Shown here in pieces: positions 1-11,530 of a DNA stretch of 64,000 nucleotides. Each line of letters begins with the position of its first letter. Positions within the stretch are counted from its first letter, which is position 1. The position numbers were made by a program, and so were the translations under genes. Under the pieces are notes generated by a model. That model worked only from the letters and a program-made list of their open reading frames with translations, did not search any database and was not told the DNA's origin. This DNA comes from Delphinapterus leucas (taxonomy: Eukaryota; Chordata; Mammalia; Artiodactyla; Monodontidae), in contig NW_022098000.1 of the NCBI RefSeq assembly GCF_002288925.2, forward strand, positions 17,306,889-17,370,888, read 5' to 3'.

Positions 1-1195
1 TCTTCACCCAAAACAGTAACTGATGTAGTCATTTTGGACAGACTCAGAGATCTTTCAAACCAGAAGCCTTTTAAATCCCATTACATTGTCATTATCTTCC
101 CTACCTATGTGGGGCTGGTACCACTCCCTAGCCCTATTCACAAATCTTTATGGTGGTGATGAGAAAATGCTTACAAACCATGGGTGATGTGCATACACAA
201 CTGTCAGTCATCAGAGTCAGGACCAAGAATGACAAAGAGTCCAAGGGCACCTTGATTGACAGGGCCAGTCCCAGGAGAACCACAGCAACGGAGAGTTTCT
301 CCCAAGGTCAGACCTTAACCTTCCCAGACTCTATTTTCAGGTTGAAAGGAAATGTCAATGCCTTATCCCAAAAGAAGGACTCGGGCAGGCTAGACCCCCA
401 GTGAGTGGAAGAGCATATTTTTGTGGGGAAAGTTTTCATCATGCAGAGGCAGAGTGCAGAGGCATTTAGTTTGCTCACATTTGAAAAATGTATGACCACT
501 TTTTTTAGGAAACAAAAAATCACCCTGACTTCCCTCCCAATTTTGACTTAAATGGTTTTCTCTATAATGATACTTAAATATGTACAGACATAAAGCTGAG
601 CCTTACAGTTTCAACTCCTCTAAAACCATCAAACTGCAACTAAATGCTCTAACAAAATACAAATGAAATTTTAAAACCAATCCAATTCAAACTAACAACA
701 CTGACTTACTATTCAGAGGATGATGTTTTGCTAAATGTAATCCTCCGTCCTCATTATGATTCTGGTACCAAAAACTGTAAGGCAGGTGTTCAGAGTTCAG
801 AATGCACCCACCACCCACTTTGCAGTAGGACCCTCCTCCCCCATTTCTTCATTCACAGCAAAATTAAACATTACTGGACCATCACGTGGCCTTCGCTGAA
901 GGCAAGCTACATCGTTAAGTCCACCAGTTCATTTCCATAAGCCCACGGCAACTGAAGTAGTATTGGCACCAACCGGATTGTAAATAAAAAGCACAAATTC
1001 AGGCACCAAAATCACGTGGCAATATTATTCATTATAAGCTGGTCATCTGGATGATCCAGAATGTGCTAATATTATTTCAGATTACCACTGGAAGAAACCC
1101 ATAAAATTTAAATGTTACCATTCAGAAGTCCTATGCCCCTCCCCCATGAATGTCCCTACGAATCCCACTCTGACGAGCAGTGGTGGGCAAGAGAA
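1..1195. other. Unique sequence, nothing recognised
   Basis: Moderately AT-rich DNA with no recognisable repeat, exon or RNA gene. The short open frames here are of a length expected by chance and lack any protein signature. Confidence 0.6.
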
Positions 1196-1209
1196 GCAAA
1201 GAGACCATT

Positions 1210-1408
1210 GGTGAGTCCTGGCTCCATCACTTCTTGCCCATAAGACCTTAGACAAGTTACTCAACTTCCCTGAGCCTCAGTCTCCTTGCCCAGATAAACC
1301 GGGATAAAAATGGAACCTACCTCACTGGGATGTTGAGAAGACTGTGTGATAACATGTGGAAGGTGCTTGGCCCAATGCCTGGTGCTTCATAGGTGCGCAA
1401 TCAACAGC
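1210..1408 (+). repeat. MIR SINE
   Basis: The order of motifs follows the MIR core and 3' part: a segment like 'tcctggctccatcacttc', then 'gacaagttactcaacttccc', 'gagcctcagt', an A-rich 'gataaaaatgg' block, 'cctacctcactgggatg', and a terminal 'aatgcctggtgcttcatagg' block. It is an ancient SINE fossil, strongly diverged but nearly full length. Confidence 0.85.
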
Positions 1409-1536
1409 CACAGTCATTCCTGCTCAGCTACTTGATGTCCAAGCTCCACAAAAAGAGGGAAGGATGCACTCGCATACCAAAACAGAAGCATTTCAAAAGA
1501 ATTTGAGTCGGAGGTGGAAGCCTTTCCTATGACTGC

Positions 1537-1560
1537 CCGGGGCGGGGTGGGGGGGGGTGT
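1537..1560 (+). repeat. G-rich run
   Basis: A 24-base stretch almost entirely of G, with runs of four, four and nine, interrupted by single C or T. It could form a G-quadruplex on the plus strand but stands alone, with no nearby promoter feature. Confidence 0.7.
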
Positions 1561-1671
1561 TCAGATGAGGCTACCAATCACACTTGTGCTTTGATATGTA
1601 ATACGGATGTGGCACTAGAGCAGATTCTGAGAACAAGGGGCCCTTGGACAAAGTGAAAGGCGTCAAACTTA

Positions 1672-1746
1672 CTGGGTTGGCCCAAAAGTTCATTCGGGTT
1701 TTTTACAGCGTACAAAAACCCGAACAAACTTTTTGGCCACCCCCAA
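1672..1746. mobile_element. Mariner-derived hairpin element (MITE-like)
   Basis: About 75 bp consisting of two inverted arms around a short centre. The left arm runs 'ctgggttggcccaaaagtt' then 'cattcgggtttttt'; the right arm is its complement, 'aaaacccgaacaaacttttt' followed by 'ggccac'. This is the short palindromic element built from mariner terminal repeats that is common in cetartiodactyl genomes. A second copy lies at 50360-50436. It has no coding capacity. Confidence 0.85.
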
Positions 1747-2034
1747 TTCTTGTGGAATTACTTATTGTTACAGTTAAACAATTGGGGGAGGAGAAGAAAG
1801 GCTTTCGAAACATTTGAAAGTGTTCCACCGTCAATCTTGTGCTTCCGAATTCTTTAGAATGGATCCAGTGGTCAGTTCATCTTACCACTGACTGGGTGCC
1901 CACCATATGCAAGCCCTTGTGATGAGTGAAGGGGGGATCACAAAATGGTCTTCACCCTCAGGGCACTTACCATCCAGAAGAGAGGTAGGTAAACAAGAAG
2001 AAAGCTGAAAGCTTAGACTCTAAGCTTCACTAAA

Positions 2035-2140
2035 GATGGGGGCTATGTTCTACTGGTTTCTATACCCCAGAGGCTAGCACCACACCTGGTACATAGTAGG
2101 GGTGAACAAATGAATGAATGAATGAATGAATACATGAGTG
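2035..2140 (+). repeat. L2-like LINE 3' end with GAAT tail
   Basis: The motif 'ggctagcaccacacctgg' then 'acatagtaggggtgaacaa' matches the last bases of L2, followed by a (GAAT)n tail at about 2108-2131, as is usual for L2 3' ends. Only the extreme end is recognisable. Confidence 0.6.
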
Positions 2141-2257
2141 AATGAGCTATAAAGGTTAGACTATGTATGTGCCGTAAATACAGATACAAAAAAAAAAAAA
2201 AGACTGATGGCTCTGCTGAGGATTCAGGGATTGAGGAAACCTGGAAAAGATAGAACC

Positions 2258-2787
2258 TGAAGCGCAGGGCAACAAAACTTGCCACTCCATGACTCTTTGG
2301 CATGGAGATTATTTCCAGCTGGAAACAATCAAGGACCAAAAGACTCAGGAAGAAACTTTGACCCTCTCCCTAACTGCCTGAAGAATTTAGATAGAGGGCC
2401 TATTACAGGAATAGACTGTCACCAGAAATACCTGCAAAGAATACGGGCTAAGTGTAGGGGCGGAAACTCTTAAAGATCAGAGTCCATTCTGTGTCCCACT
2501 GAGTCCGCATGACCCAGCAAACGTTTGCTTTTCCATCTTCATGTGAATCGCCATCCTCCCTGTTGAGGTCCCAAACCATCACCCCCAACATCCTCTTTTG
2601 TCTTTAGCTGAAGGTGAGGGTTTCGGCCATTTTGGCGAGTTATTCAGTTTTCCTGGGTCTCTCACAGGTACACATGTTATTAAACTTTTGTTTCATTTTC
2701 TCCTGTTAGTCTGTCTCATGTCCACCTAATTCTTGGACCTGCCAGAAGAAACTAGAAAGGTAGAGGAAAATGTCTTCCTCCCTGGCA
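2258..2787 (+). mobile_element. Solo LTR, ERV1-like
   Basis: About 530 bp resembling a class I endogenous retrovirus LTR. It has TG and CA near the proposed ends, a polyadenylation signal ATTAAA at 2679-2684 followed by a T-rich block, and a 3' part with 'gtctgtctcatgtccacc' and 'ttcttggacctgccagaag', a typical U5-like end. No internal viral genes flank it, so it is read as a solo LTR left by recombination. No clear target-site duplication was found, so the ends are approximate. Confidence 0.6.
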
Positions 2788-2789
2788 GA

Positions 2790-4912
2790 AAAAAGACTAG
2801 AACTTCAAGAAGCAGAGATAGGAGATGGTCCAATTATAATTTTATACAGTTGCCGTGTGCCGTAAATTAGTTCTCATTAGTAAAAATGTCCTCATTCTGA
2901 TGATTACTATGTCTAGAATTTCTACAGCATCCTATATCTGTAAATTGTATGCAACTAATTTTTAGTTTGTTATTTATTACAGGGACGTTTGATTTATTTA
3001 TAAACAACCTGATGGTTCATTATTTATTCGAAAAGGAAGCTGAAGAAATAACATCTGGTCTCTAGCAGTCATGGCTTAATTATTACTATTGGTCTCCTGG
3101 GGTTCTCTAATAAGTAGCCATAAAAAAGTCAATTTGCAATTAGGAAAAGAAATGTGTATATTTGGCAGCCTTTACATTGACATAATTGACAACAGGTCTG
3201 ACAGAAACTCTACAATGAAAGAAGAATAAGTTCTTCATGCTATTAGCATATTGTCTTAAAAAGAAACCACTGTCAATCCTCGGATGAGAAAAGAGTATAA
3301 GAATGGTTTGTTTCAGCAATGACTAGGATATCATAAAGGCTGCGTACAAATACCTCAAGAGTAGAAGCCCAAAAGCAACAAGAGACATCATTTCACTGAT
3401 AGTTTGGAAAATCACTAAAAGGGCTGGCCTGATCAAAAAAGGAATAATTAAAACTGAATAAAAATCATCTGGCAAAGAAAACCATTATCTCAGAGATGAT
3501 CTCTCACCAAACCAGATAATGAACCATTTCTACTAGATGTTCTTACATCTATCTGGATGACCTCAAATAACTACTAGGTTCTTTTTTTTTTCATATTAAA
3601 AATATTATCCTTTAGCTAAGTGTTTATGTTCTCCTGTCTGAACATCGCTCCTCTTTTTTTGCAGGAGGAAGAATATCTCTATCTTTATCTGTTTTTCCAT
3701 TCTTCTGGAAGGAAGAAGTATTATTTTAGTTTTTCAAAGCCTTCGGGTCAATGAAATGAGAGTGTCTGAGAAGAATTTAGGGACAGATTCTAAAGGGAAA
3801 GTTCCCAAACTGAGTCAGAGCGAGGATTCTGCCACGATCTGGAGCCACTCCTCTGGAAATGGAGTAATTCAAAGAGAGCTCCTGGTGGATGGGGGGCAAA
3901 GCAGGAAGGCTGCTGTCATGATCATTTGGGAAATCCACCACGTCAGCCCTCCAGATACACTGAAAACAGCCCCAAACACCAGTTAGGTAAACATCTCTAA
4001 CCTTTGTCATTCTTGGATTTTCCTTCCTATAAAGATATGCCCTCGAAATTTATACTGCCACAAAAATCCCTAGGACTGGATTTCCACCAAGGTACTTCTG
4101 ATTTCGTTCGGATAAAATAACCTTCACAGAGTATCGCACGTTGGCTTGAATTGTAAGACAATAGCCAGGTATGGTCGTGAGGACCTTGTAATGGTTGATC
4201 TGGGAGGAAGAGGTTAAATTAAAGGTGAGAAGAAGTACTGAAAACATGGTATATGTTTGGTCCTTCTCACTCCAGACAAAGTCCTTGTGATAAGTATCAT
4301 TAAATATGAGATTTTAAAAGCAATTTTTAAAGAATAAAACTAGAAGACTCACGAGGAACCACTCCATGTGGAGATTCCCACAGGTGGAGAGTGTGAAGGC
4401 CATCTCATGAATAATACAGGGTCATTTCCTCCAGGGCTTGTCCCTGTGGCCTCCAGGGAGCTGTTTAGGTTAATAAAAATGAGCTTGAAGGAGCAGAGCC
4501 TCACAGGCAAAACCATGCAGCTGGGTTCTCCCACAAGGCCACTGTGGCCTGTCCCCCTTGTAAGCTATTAATGACTTTGCTAGCACGTAACTGAGCCCAC
4601 CTAGAGCCATCCTAAATGTCTTAATGTCCTCAGTTTCCAGCTTCATGGCAAGCCTCAAAAAGTGGTTGTGGGCTGGAATCAAAGTAATTTGGATCTAGGG
4701 GCTCTTTGGGTTTAACATTTATCTCACCTCCACCCAGCACAACCTTTCCAAATCAGTCTGCACATCTTTGGGGGCTGCAAAAATCTTCCGGACCTTCCAG
4801 AATGATACCGGACCTCTCAGTGTGATTGGGAACCAGAACGAGAAGGAGATCCCCTCTCCCCATCCGTGATATCTCAAGAGGCAGAACCAAACCAAGGTCC
4901 AGCTTGTAAGCC
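2790..4912. other. Unique sequence, no gene recognised
   Basis: 2840-3480 is AT-rich, low in recognisable repeats and rich in TAATT-like words, the type of composition seen in conserved non-coding DNA. 3650-4912 is mixed sequence without recognised repeats. No exon with convincing splice sites and a protein signature was found. Confidence 0.5.
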
Positions 4913-4925
4913 AAGAATCTCCACA

Positions 4926-5135
4926 GGTACACACTATTATATATAAAATAGATAAACAAAAAGGACCTACTGCATAGCACAGGAAACTATATTCAATATC
5001 TTCTAATAACCTATAATGAAAAAGAATCTGAAAAAGAATACATATACATATATATGTGTACGTATAACTGAATCACTTTGCTGTACACCTGAAACTAACA
5101 CAGCATTGTAAATCAACTATACTTCAATCAAAAAA
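4926..5135 (+). mobile_element. L1 3' end, truncated (cetartiodactyl type)
   Basis: About 210 bp of L1 3' UTR. Marker phrases are 'aaggacctactgcatagcac', 'aactatattcaatatc', 'tataactgaatcactttgc' and 'gtaaatcaactatacttc', ending in an A-rich tail. It is bounded by target-site duplications of 13 bp with one mismatch, at 4913-4925 and 5136-5148 (aagaatctccaca / aagaatccccaca). This confirms plus orientation and 5' truncation at insertion. Confidence 0.9.
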
Positions 5136-5149
5136 AAGAATCCCCACAT

Positions 5150-6430
5150 GAGCTGTGGCACTTGGACACAAGGTCAGAAGGTATGCCTTGAAAATCTGAC
5201 CAAGCAAATATTTCAATTTAGAGCTTCACCTAAATGTCACCTTGTCAAATTCTGAAGTTTAATACTGAACAACAGCTGTGTGTGGAACAGAAATCACCAA
5301 GAGACAGAAAAATAAGAAAATAATCCTCCCTGACCAAAATTTAACCTTTTTATAAATGGTTGTTTGTACATCAGAAAAGATCAAATGAATATCACTAATG
5401 CCCACAGCAGGAAAAAATTAACATATTCATGAATTAGTACTTTGCTTTCACTTGCCTTGTCAAGGCTGAGACTTTGCTTTTAAACAAATAAAATTTTGTT
5501 TGAACTACCATTAATTTATCAGTATTTACCATCCTCCATTTCAAAATTCATATGATGATACCTGTAACCAAATGAATAATTTATTTCTGTACAAAAGATT
5601 AAACCTCAAAAGAGAAGTATAAATTGTACTTTGTTTATACAAAACACTTGGCCAGACCTCATCACTTGGCTTTTATCTTTAATTAGCTACAGAAGTCAAA
5701 ATAAAAATAAATTCTATTAATTTAGCCTGTATTTCAGATAATTTTATGAGGGAAAATAATTCACATTGGCTGTTTACCTCAATAAATTGGTCAATATAAT
5801 CGACATAGTTGACGGTAGCCTAAGAATGAATGCAGGGGCTTTCTGGGGAAAGACGAATTTGATTAGTCATTAAATTAAAATCCTAGAATAATGACCATTT
5901 AAGTGACTTTTAAGAAGATTCCAATTGATTATTCTAGTTATTTCTTCAAACTGATTTACTCTGCGTCGTATCTCATTTCACGGAAGGTGAAAAAAGAGAC
6001 ATACCTGTCTGGAGCTTGCCCCAGAGGCTCTGCCATCAGTGGAAGGGGAACCAGTCAAAACCAAGGAAAGCAACAATAGAACTAATGCAAATAAACATGC
6101 ATATTTGCTGTTAATTTTTCAGGATTTGAAAGGCACACTGAACTATTTCTCACTTAGGCAGAGATTGTTTCATTCTATTTAGTTTAAGTCAGCTTTACTA
6201 GCTCGAGTTACACACATCCATATGCCAGGTCTCTGATAACAGAACCACCAGGAAAGAAGCTAATCCACCCAAGTCAACTCTCCTACAAACACTCAAGCAT
6301 GTGAAATCTACCAGACGCTGACCCACCCATCCTCAAAGAAAGCCCAACTTCCTTGAAGTGCTGGGTAAGCAGTGGGGGTCATCTTCGAAAAGCATGAATA
6401 CCAGCCACCCCTTACATAAAGAGTGCTTAC
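5150..6430. other. AT-rich unique block, possible conserved non-coding DNA
   Basis: About 1.3 kb with no recognised transposon. 5380-6000 is strongly AT-rich, with several homeodomain-type cores, including TAATTA at 5680-5685 and ATTAATTTA words nearby. No open frame or splice pattern suggests an exon. A regulatory role is only a guess from composition and from the absence of repeats. Confidence 0.4.
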
Positions 6431-6439
6431 AAGCGGGGC

Positions 6440-7015
6440 AGAGGTGAGAACTAAATTCTCATACATTGCTTGTGGGACGGTTCATTAGTACAACCTCCTG
6501 GAAAAACCATTAAAAGCAACGTCAAAATACAGAGAAAGCCTTAAGAAGGTCCATCTATTTGAGCCAATAATTCCGCTTCTAACCATCTAGCCTGAACAAA
6601 TGATCCAAAATATAGAGAAAATGAAAATCAAAGATGTTCATCAAAGTATTATTTTTGATATTCTGGATAATTGGTAACCATCTAAATGTTACAGGGGAGA
6701 AGGTAAGTGAAGTGGGCAATATCACCAGTGGGAATTCTGTGTGGCTACTGAAAATGATGCTCATAAAGACTGTGGACATGAAAAGTTATTTAAAACGTTT
6801 GATGAAATGCACAGGATGCAAAACTCTATTCTCAGTCTGATCCTGATTTCACAAAAATATGCACATCAAAAAGACTGAGGGAAATACACCAAAATATTAG
6901 TAATTATCATTTGCTCAGAGTAAGATGTGTGATTTTAATTTTGTCTTGTTAGACTATTCTATGTCTTCCAGAAATTTTATAGAAAGCACATATGTCTAAG
7001 AAAAAGAAAATATTT
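6440..7015 (+). mobile_element. Old L1 (L1M-type) 3' fragment
   Basis: This follows the order of the ORF2 C-terminal region and 3' UTR of old mammalian L1s. The phrases 'ctcatacattgcttgtggga', 'gagccaataattccgcttct' and 'ttcatcaaagtattattttt' and a degenerate 'gggaaatacaccaaaatatt' segment are recognisable. All reading frames are broken. No target-site duplication is visible. Confidence 0.65.
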
Positions 7016-7019
7016 TTAA

Positions 7020-7436
7020 AAATCAGGGCAGAGGGTCCCTGGTTTTCTTGCTGAGTGGACAGACCACAGCAGACACTAGGAAATACCTCTAGCCTTCCTG
7101 AGCAGATGCCATGTCCCACCTGTCACTCACGCTTGATGGAAAACCTGGTGATGATTTCCTGCCCTCCACATCATGCCTATGCCCCCCTTGACCTTGTCTT
7201 TGACTTTCTGCCTTCCTTGTTTATACCGAAATACCCCTCTAGCAGCTACCTCTTCTCTGTAAACCATGCTCTCTAGCCCCCCTTCACCAGCAGGACCCAG
7301 TTCCATGGCCTGGTCAGCTTCCTCCTGGAACAGCCTGGTTGAGTCTTGGCACGGACAACAAGCAAGTTACCCTTGAAAGAAACAGGCATCATAACACAAA
7401 CTACCAAAGGACAGGGCAAGGAAATACAGTTTTCTT
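7020..7436. other. Unassigned sequence
   Basis: Pyrimidine-rich, possibly a very diverged L2 piece between 7100 and 7290, but too weak to call. Confidence 0.4.
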
Positions 7437-7447
7437 AATGCATTCTA

Positions 7448-7843
7448 AGACAAATATCATATGATATCACTTATATGTGGAATCTAAAAAAAAAGATACA
7501 AATGAACTTATGTACAAAACAGAAATAGACTTACAGACATAGAAAACAAACTTACGGTTTCCAAACGGGAAAGGGGTGAGGGATAAATAAGAAGTCTGGG
7601 AGTAACATACACACACTACTATATATAAAATAGATACACAAGAAGGACCTACTGCATAGCACAGGGAACTATACTCAATATTTTGTAATAATCTATATGG
7701 GAAAATAATCTGATAAAGAATGTATATGGATGGACACATATATATGTATAACTGAATCACTTTAGTACACCCGAAACTAATACCACATTGTAAATCAACT
7801 ATACTTCAATTCAGAAATAAACATAATTAAAAAATAAGAAAAA
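7448..7843 (+). mobile_element. L1 3' end, truncated (cetartiodactyl type)
   Basis: About 396 bp starting in the end of ORF2 ('gatatcacttatatgtggaa') and running through the 3' UTR to an A-rich tail. It shares its last 200 bp with the copy at 4926. Eleven-base target-site duplications (aatgcattcta) are at 7437-7447 and 7844-7854, exact. The insertion is 5' truncated and cannot move on its own. Confidence 0.92.
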
Positions 7844-8079
7844 AATGCATTCTATAAAAGCATTTTATATATTGTGGACTTCCTTCGCCTCACAGACCTG
7901 GTGCTATACCAGACCCAACTGTATCTGATCTCTTGGGAGGTCCCTACTATGACAATCATCCTTAACACATTCCGTGTTTCAGTGCATCTTCAAAGACCCA
8001 TAGCATCGCACCCTCATGACTCTGTAAGGCGGGGAGATCAAGGATTATTTTCCTAAGTGTACCCATAAGAAAATTGCAA

Positions 8080-8255
8080 CTCAAGAGTCTGGGCTCTGAG
8101 TGGCTCAGATCCTCCATCCTCGAAGCATGCTCCTCTGTAAATAGTGATGATAATACCCATGTGGGGGAGTTGTTGTAAGGATTAAATGAGATATCGTATG
8201 CAGCCTGCTCAGCATCGTGTTTGGAACAGGGGCAGCATTCAACAAATGTCAATGG
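8080..8255 (+). repeat. MIR SINE, partial
   Basis: The 3' half of MIR is visible: 'cctctgtaaatagtgatgat', 'aatacccatg', 'gttgttgtaaggattaaatg' and a degenerate 'agcattcaacaaatg' end. Confidence 0.7.
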
Positions 8256-8257
8256 GA

Positions 8258-8350
8258 AGCTCAAGGTTACATAGCTGGGAAGCGACAGCGCCAGGCTGTG
8301 AAGCCAGGCTGTGAAGCCAGGCTGTTTCACACCAAGTCCACACTTTTTAT
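8258..8350 (-). repeat. MIR SINE, reverse, with internal 13-bp tandem repeat
   Basis: The antisense MIR phrases 'gctcaaggttacatagctgg' and 'ccaggctg' are present. Inside it the unit ccaggctgtgaag occurs twice in tandem from 8291, followed by a partial third copy, so the MIR has been locally expanded. It directly follows an oppositely oriented MIR. Confidence 0.65.
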
Positions 8351-8359
8351 ACTTTATTC

Positions 8360-9685
8360 CCAACACTGTAAGAGGAGTATTAAGGCATGGCTCAAGCCCT
8401 TACAGAACTTATAATACTTTGTAGCAGGCATATCTCAATTGCATGAGACAATAAAGCAGTGATTCCCACAAAGAACTAAGGCAACGGTAATAAAGACTAG
8501 GATATAGCTCTCAAACTACACAATTCTTTTGTCCAACAGCTACCATTCCAGCATCTTTTTATGTGTACATTCCAAAGCTCAGGAACCCCATGTTTCATCC
8601 CTGTTTCAAAGTGAGTGGATATGGGGAAAACAGATATGAAAATAAGTCCCTTCTCATCCTGACTATAGAAAACATTTTCTGTGGGCATTCTGAACTGCAG
8701 GAAGTTTGAGCTATTTTGGGAAATTTGTCTTTAACTTCTCAAAAGTACCATTCACAATCACACATATGTTTTAAGGGACTTCAAAACAGCTTCAACTGAG
8801 TTTAAGTCTGCTTCCACCTTTTGAAAAAATCCTCAACTCGATTAATTAATTTTACCTACAGCATGACACCTGGCAGTTGGTAATATAAAAGAAAAGGTAC
8901 AGGACAGTGAACATTTTATAGGCAAAGGCAGAAAGTTCTCCAAGTTAGAAGCACAGCATGTGCAGACACACACAGAGTAGGAAGTCACTCGGTCTCCTTT
9001 ACATTTGGTGCCATAATCGGGGAATCCAGGACCACCAACCCTAAGCAATACTATTTCTTTACAGCAACCTTGGCCTATTTATCTGACTAAAGAAGAGTGT
9101 AAAACTTTGTGTTGTGGAATGTTGACACTTTTTCATATCTAAGAGGGTAATTTATCAATGAATACTTGAGATGCATATTTTGAAAGGTATTTAATGGGCT
9201 GTGTGTTTTCATATTCCCAATATATACTACTTTCTAAGAGACAGAGAGAGAAATGATGATCACTAAAGGGTGGTCCTTAGCATAACTGTGAAGTAGGAGG
9301 AGTTTATCTTTGGAAATACTCTACCTCCCTTTTCTGCATGTCTGTTATCCTGGGTGACCAGCGTTGATCAGGAAACTAAGTCTCATAGAATTTAAGTGAC
9401 ACATCTAAAATACAGAAACCGGACAGTGACTACGGAGATTCCTCCACTGCGGTGCTCGTCTGGGTTTCCCCTGCCTGAACTGGGCTCCCCCAACCTTAGG
9501 CACCCGCATCAGCTCTGGCACTATGGACCAGTTACCATCAAGCTGTTAAGGACAGGCCACCACTTGAGTTCATCCTCTTAGAATAGGAACAGGTCTCATT
9601 CCTATTCTGAAAGGGACCAGGCAGGCATGATTTTAACCCAAATCTATGGCTCGAGCAGTAAAATTTGAGACAGGATGGCAGGACT
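8360..9685. other. Unassigned sequence
   Basis: About 1.3 kb of mixed composition. I see no gene, no clear repeat family and no splice-linked open frame. Confidence 0.5.
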
Positions 9686-9689
9686 TCAG

Positions 9690-9840
9690 AATGCCCAGAC
9701 TCTTTAGAGATCATCTAGTCAACCTCTTCCCCCACGAATATGCAGATTTAAAATAACTAAGGCCTGAGAGGGGATGGGATTTTGCAGAGGTCACCCAACA
9801 AATCAAGTGCAGGGCCCGGATGAGAGCCAGAACTTCTCAC
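9690..9840 (-). repeat. Ancient SINE/LINE (MIR or L3/CR1-like) fragment
   Basis: 'tttagagatcatctagtcaa' followed by 'ggcctgagaggggatgggat' and 'gaggtcacccaacaaatc' is the order found in very old mammalian repeats of the L3/CR1 or MIR-related type read on the reverse strand. The exact family is not resolved. Confidence 0.55.
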
Positions 9841-9954
9841 TCACTCCCATTCTCTTTTATGGCATCAGCTACAAACATTCAAACACAGGGTAAAAATACA
9901 CATTCTAGGCTAAATAGGAATGATTTCAAGGTTATTAATTCACACTGGCTATTC

Positions 9955-10175
9955 AGAGTGCTGACCAGACCGCCTGAGCTTGAACCCTGGGTGCCCTTCT
10001 TACTAACTGTGTGACCTAGATAAGGTGCCCTCTCTTTGCCTTGGGTTCCTTAACCGTCATACGAGAATAACAATAGTATCCGCCTCGTAAGGTTATCATG
10101 AGGATCAAACGTGATAATCTGTGTAGAGCTCCACCTTCTTTATGCTTGGCATAAAGTAAGCACTGAATAAATGGT
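9955..10175 (+). repeat. MIR SINE
   Basis: Near complete: 'gagcttgaaccctgggtgcc', 'taactgtgtgacctagataa', 'gccttgggttccttaaccgt', 'cctcgtaaggttatcatgag' and 'ggcataaagtaagcactgaa' follow in MIR order. Confidence 0.88.
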
Positions 10176-10477
10176 ACATATTGTTGCTATCGTTTGAATT
10201 ATTACCATTATTACTACTACTAGTTCAGATAATTGACAGTTAATACTTTCACTCTGGGGGAAGAAGGCAGCAACAACTCCCTGCTGTCAAATCATCTCCT
10301 TCTTCTCCAAAGGCAGCACTAGACAGTCTCAGGAATGAAGGTGAGTCAGATGAATGGAAGTTAGCACCAGGAATGAAGAAATTACCTTTGAAAATAAAAG
10401 TGCCTACAGAGTATTTTTATTTGGATGTTCAAAGTCAAAATTCCCCACCTTTCTTAAAACAACTCTTTCTCAGTTTA

Positions 10478-10712
10478 TAGTTGACCCTTGTACAACTCGG
10501 GGGTTGGGGCGCTACACATACCCCCTTCTAAGAGGAAAATCTGAGTCTTGCTATCTCTGCCTCGAAAACAAAGGAATTGGTAAATGACTCACCCAAGGGC
10601 AGGAAGCTGAAACAGTTTGGAGAGAATCAGGACTCAAACCCCAGGTCTTTTGATCCCATACATTGTGATCTCTAATCACAGCTCAAACCCGTGTTGTTCA
10701 AGGATCAACCGT
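10478..10712. mobile_element. Tigger-type DNA transposon remnant holding a MIR
   Basis: The two ends are inverted repeats of the TcMar-Tigger kind: 'gttgacccttgtacaactcg' on the left at about 10480, and 'aacccgtgttgttcaaggat' on the right at about 10686. Between them, 10560-10665 reads as a MIR on the minus strand ('atgactcacccaagggcagg', 'caggactcaaaccccaggtc'). The transposon interior is otherwise almost entirely missing. Confidence 0.65.
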
Positions 10713-10717
10713 ACTTC

Positions 10718-10740
10718 CTTCCCCCCCACCCCCCCACCCG
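10718..10740. repeat. C-rich run
   Basis: Two C runs of seven separated by a single A at the junction between the Tigger end and the L1. It marks a low-complexity boundary. Confidence 0.7.
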
Positions 10741-11530
10741 GTTTGGCTGAGATATAATTAACATAAAACACTGTATTAGTTTTAGGTGTATGTATATATT
10801 GTGAAATGATCATCATAATAAGTTTAGTTGACATCTACCATCTTACATAGTTACAAATTTTTTTCCTTATAATGAGAACTTTTAACATCCACTCTCTTAG
10901 CAACTTTCAAATATACAATACAGTATTGTTGACTATAGTCACCATGCTGTACATTATACTCCCAGAACATATGTATCTTATAACTGGAAGTTTGTACCTT
11001 TTGACCACCTTCACCCACTTGCCCATCCTCCACCCCTCGCCTCTGGCAGCAACAATCTATTCTCTGGATTTATGAGTTTGGTTTTTTTAGACTCTACATA
11101 TAAGTGAGATCACACAGTACTTATATTTCTCTGACTTATTCACTTAGCACAATGCCATCAAGGTCCACCCACGTTGTTGCAAATGGCAGGGTCTCCTTTT
11201 TATGGCTGAATAATATTCCATTGTATATACATATATACCAGATTTTCCTTATCCACTCATCCATCAGTGGCCATTTAAGCTGTTTCCATATCATGGCTTG
11301 TATAAAAAATGCTGTAATGAACATGGAGGTGCAGATATCTTTTCAAGTTAGTATTTTCATTTTCTTTGGATGAATACCCAAAAGTGGGATTGCTGGATCA
11401 TGTGGTAGTTCTATTTTTAATTTTTTGAGGAACCTCCATACCGTTTTCCATAGTGGCTGCACCAGTTTACATTCCCACCAACAGTGTAGGAGGGTTCCCT
11501 TTTCTCCACATTCTCACCAACACTTATTTG
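10741..11530 (-). mobile_element. L1 (L1MA-like) 3' part: 3' UTR and ORF2 C-terminus
   Basis: On the minus strand this is L1 3' UTR followed by the ORF2 C-terminal region. A broken peptide at 11136-11324 carries the familiar L1 ORF2 end motif 'WKQLKWPLMDEWIRKIWYI', with a frame shift soon after. On the plus strand the diagnostic words are 'tggctgaataatattccatt' and 'ccaaaagtgggattgctgga'. It is inactive. Confidence 0.88.
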
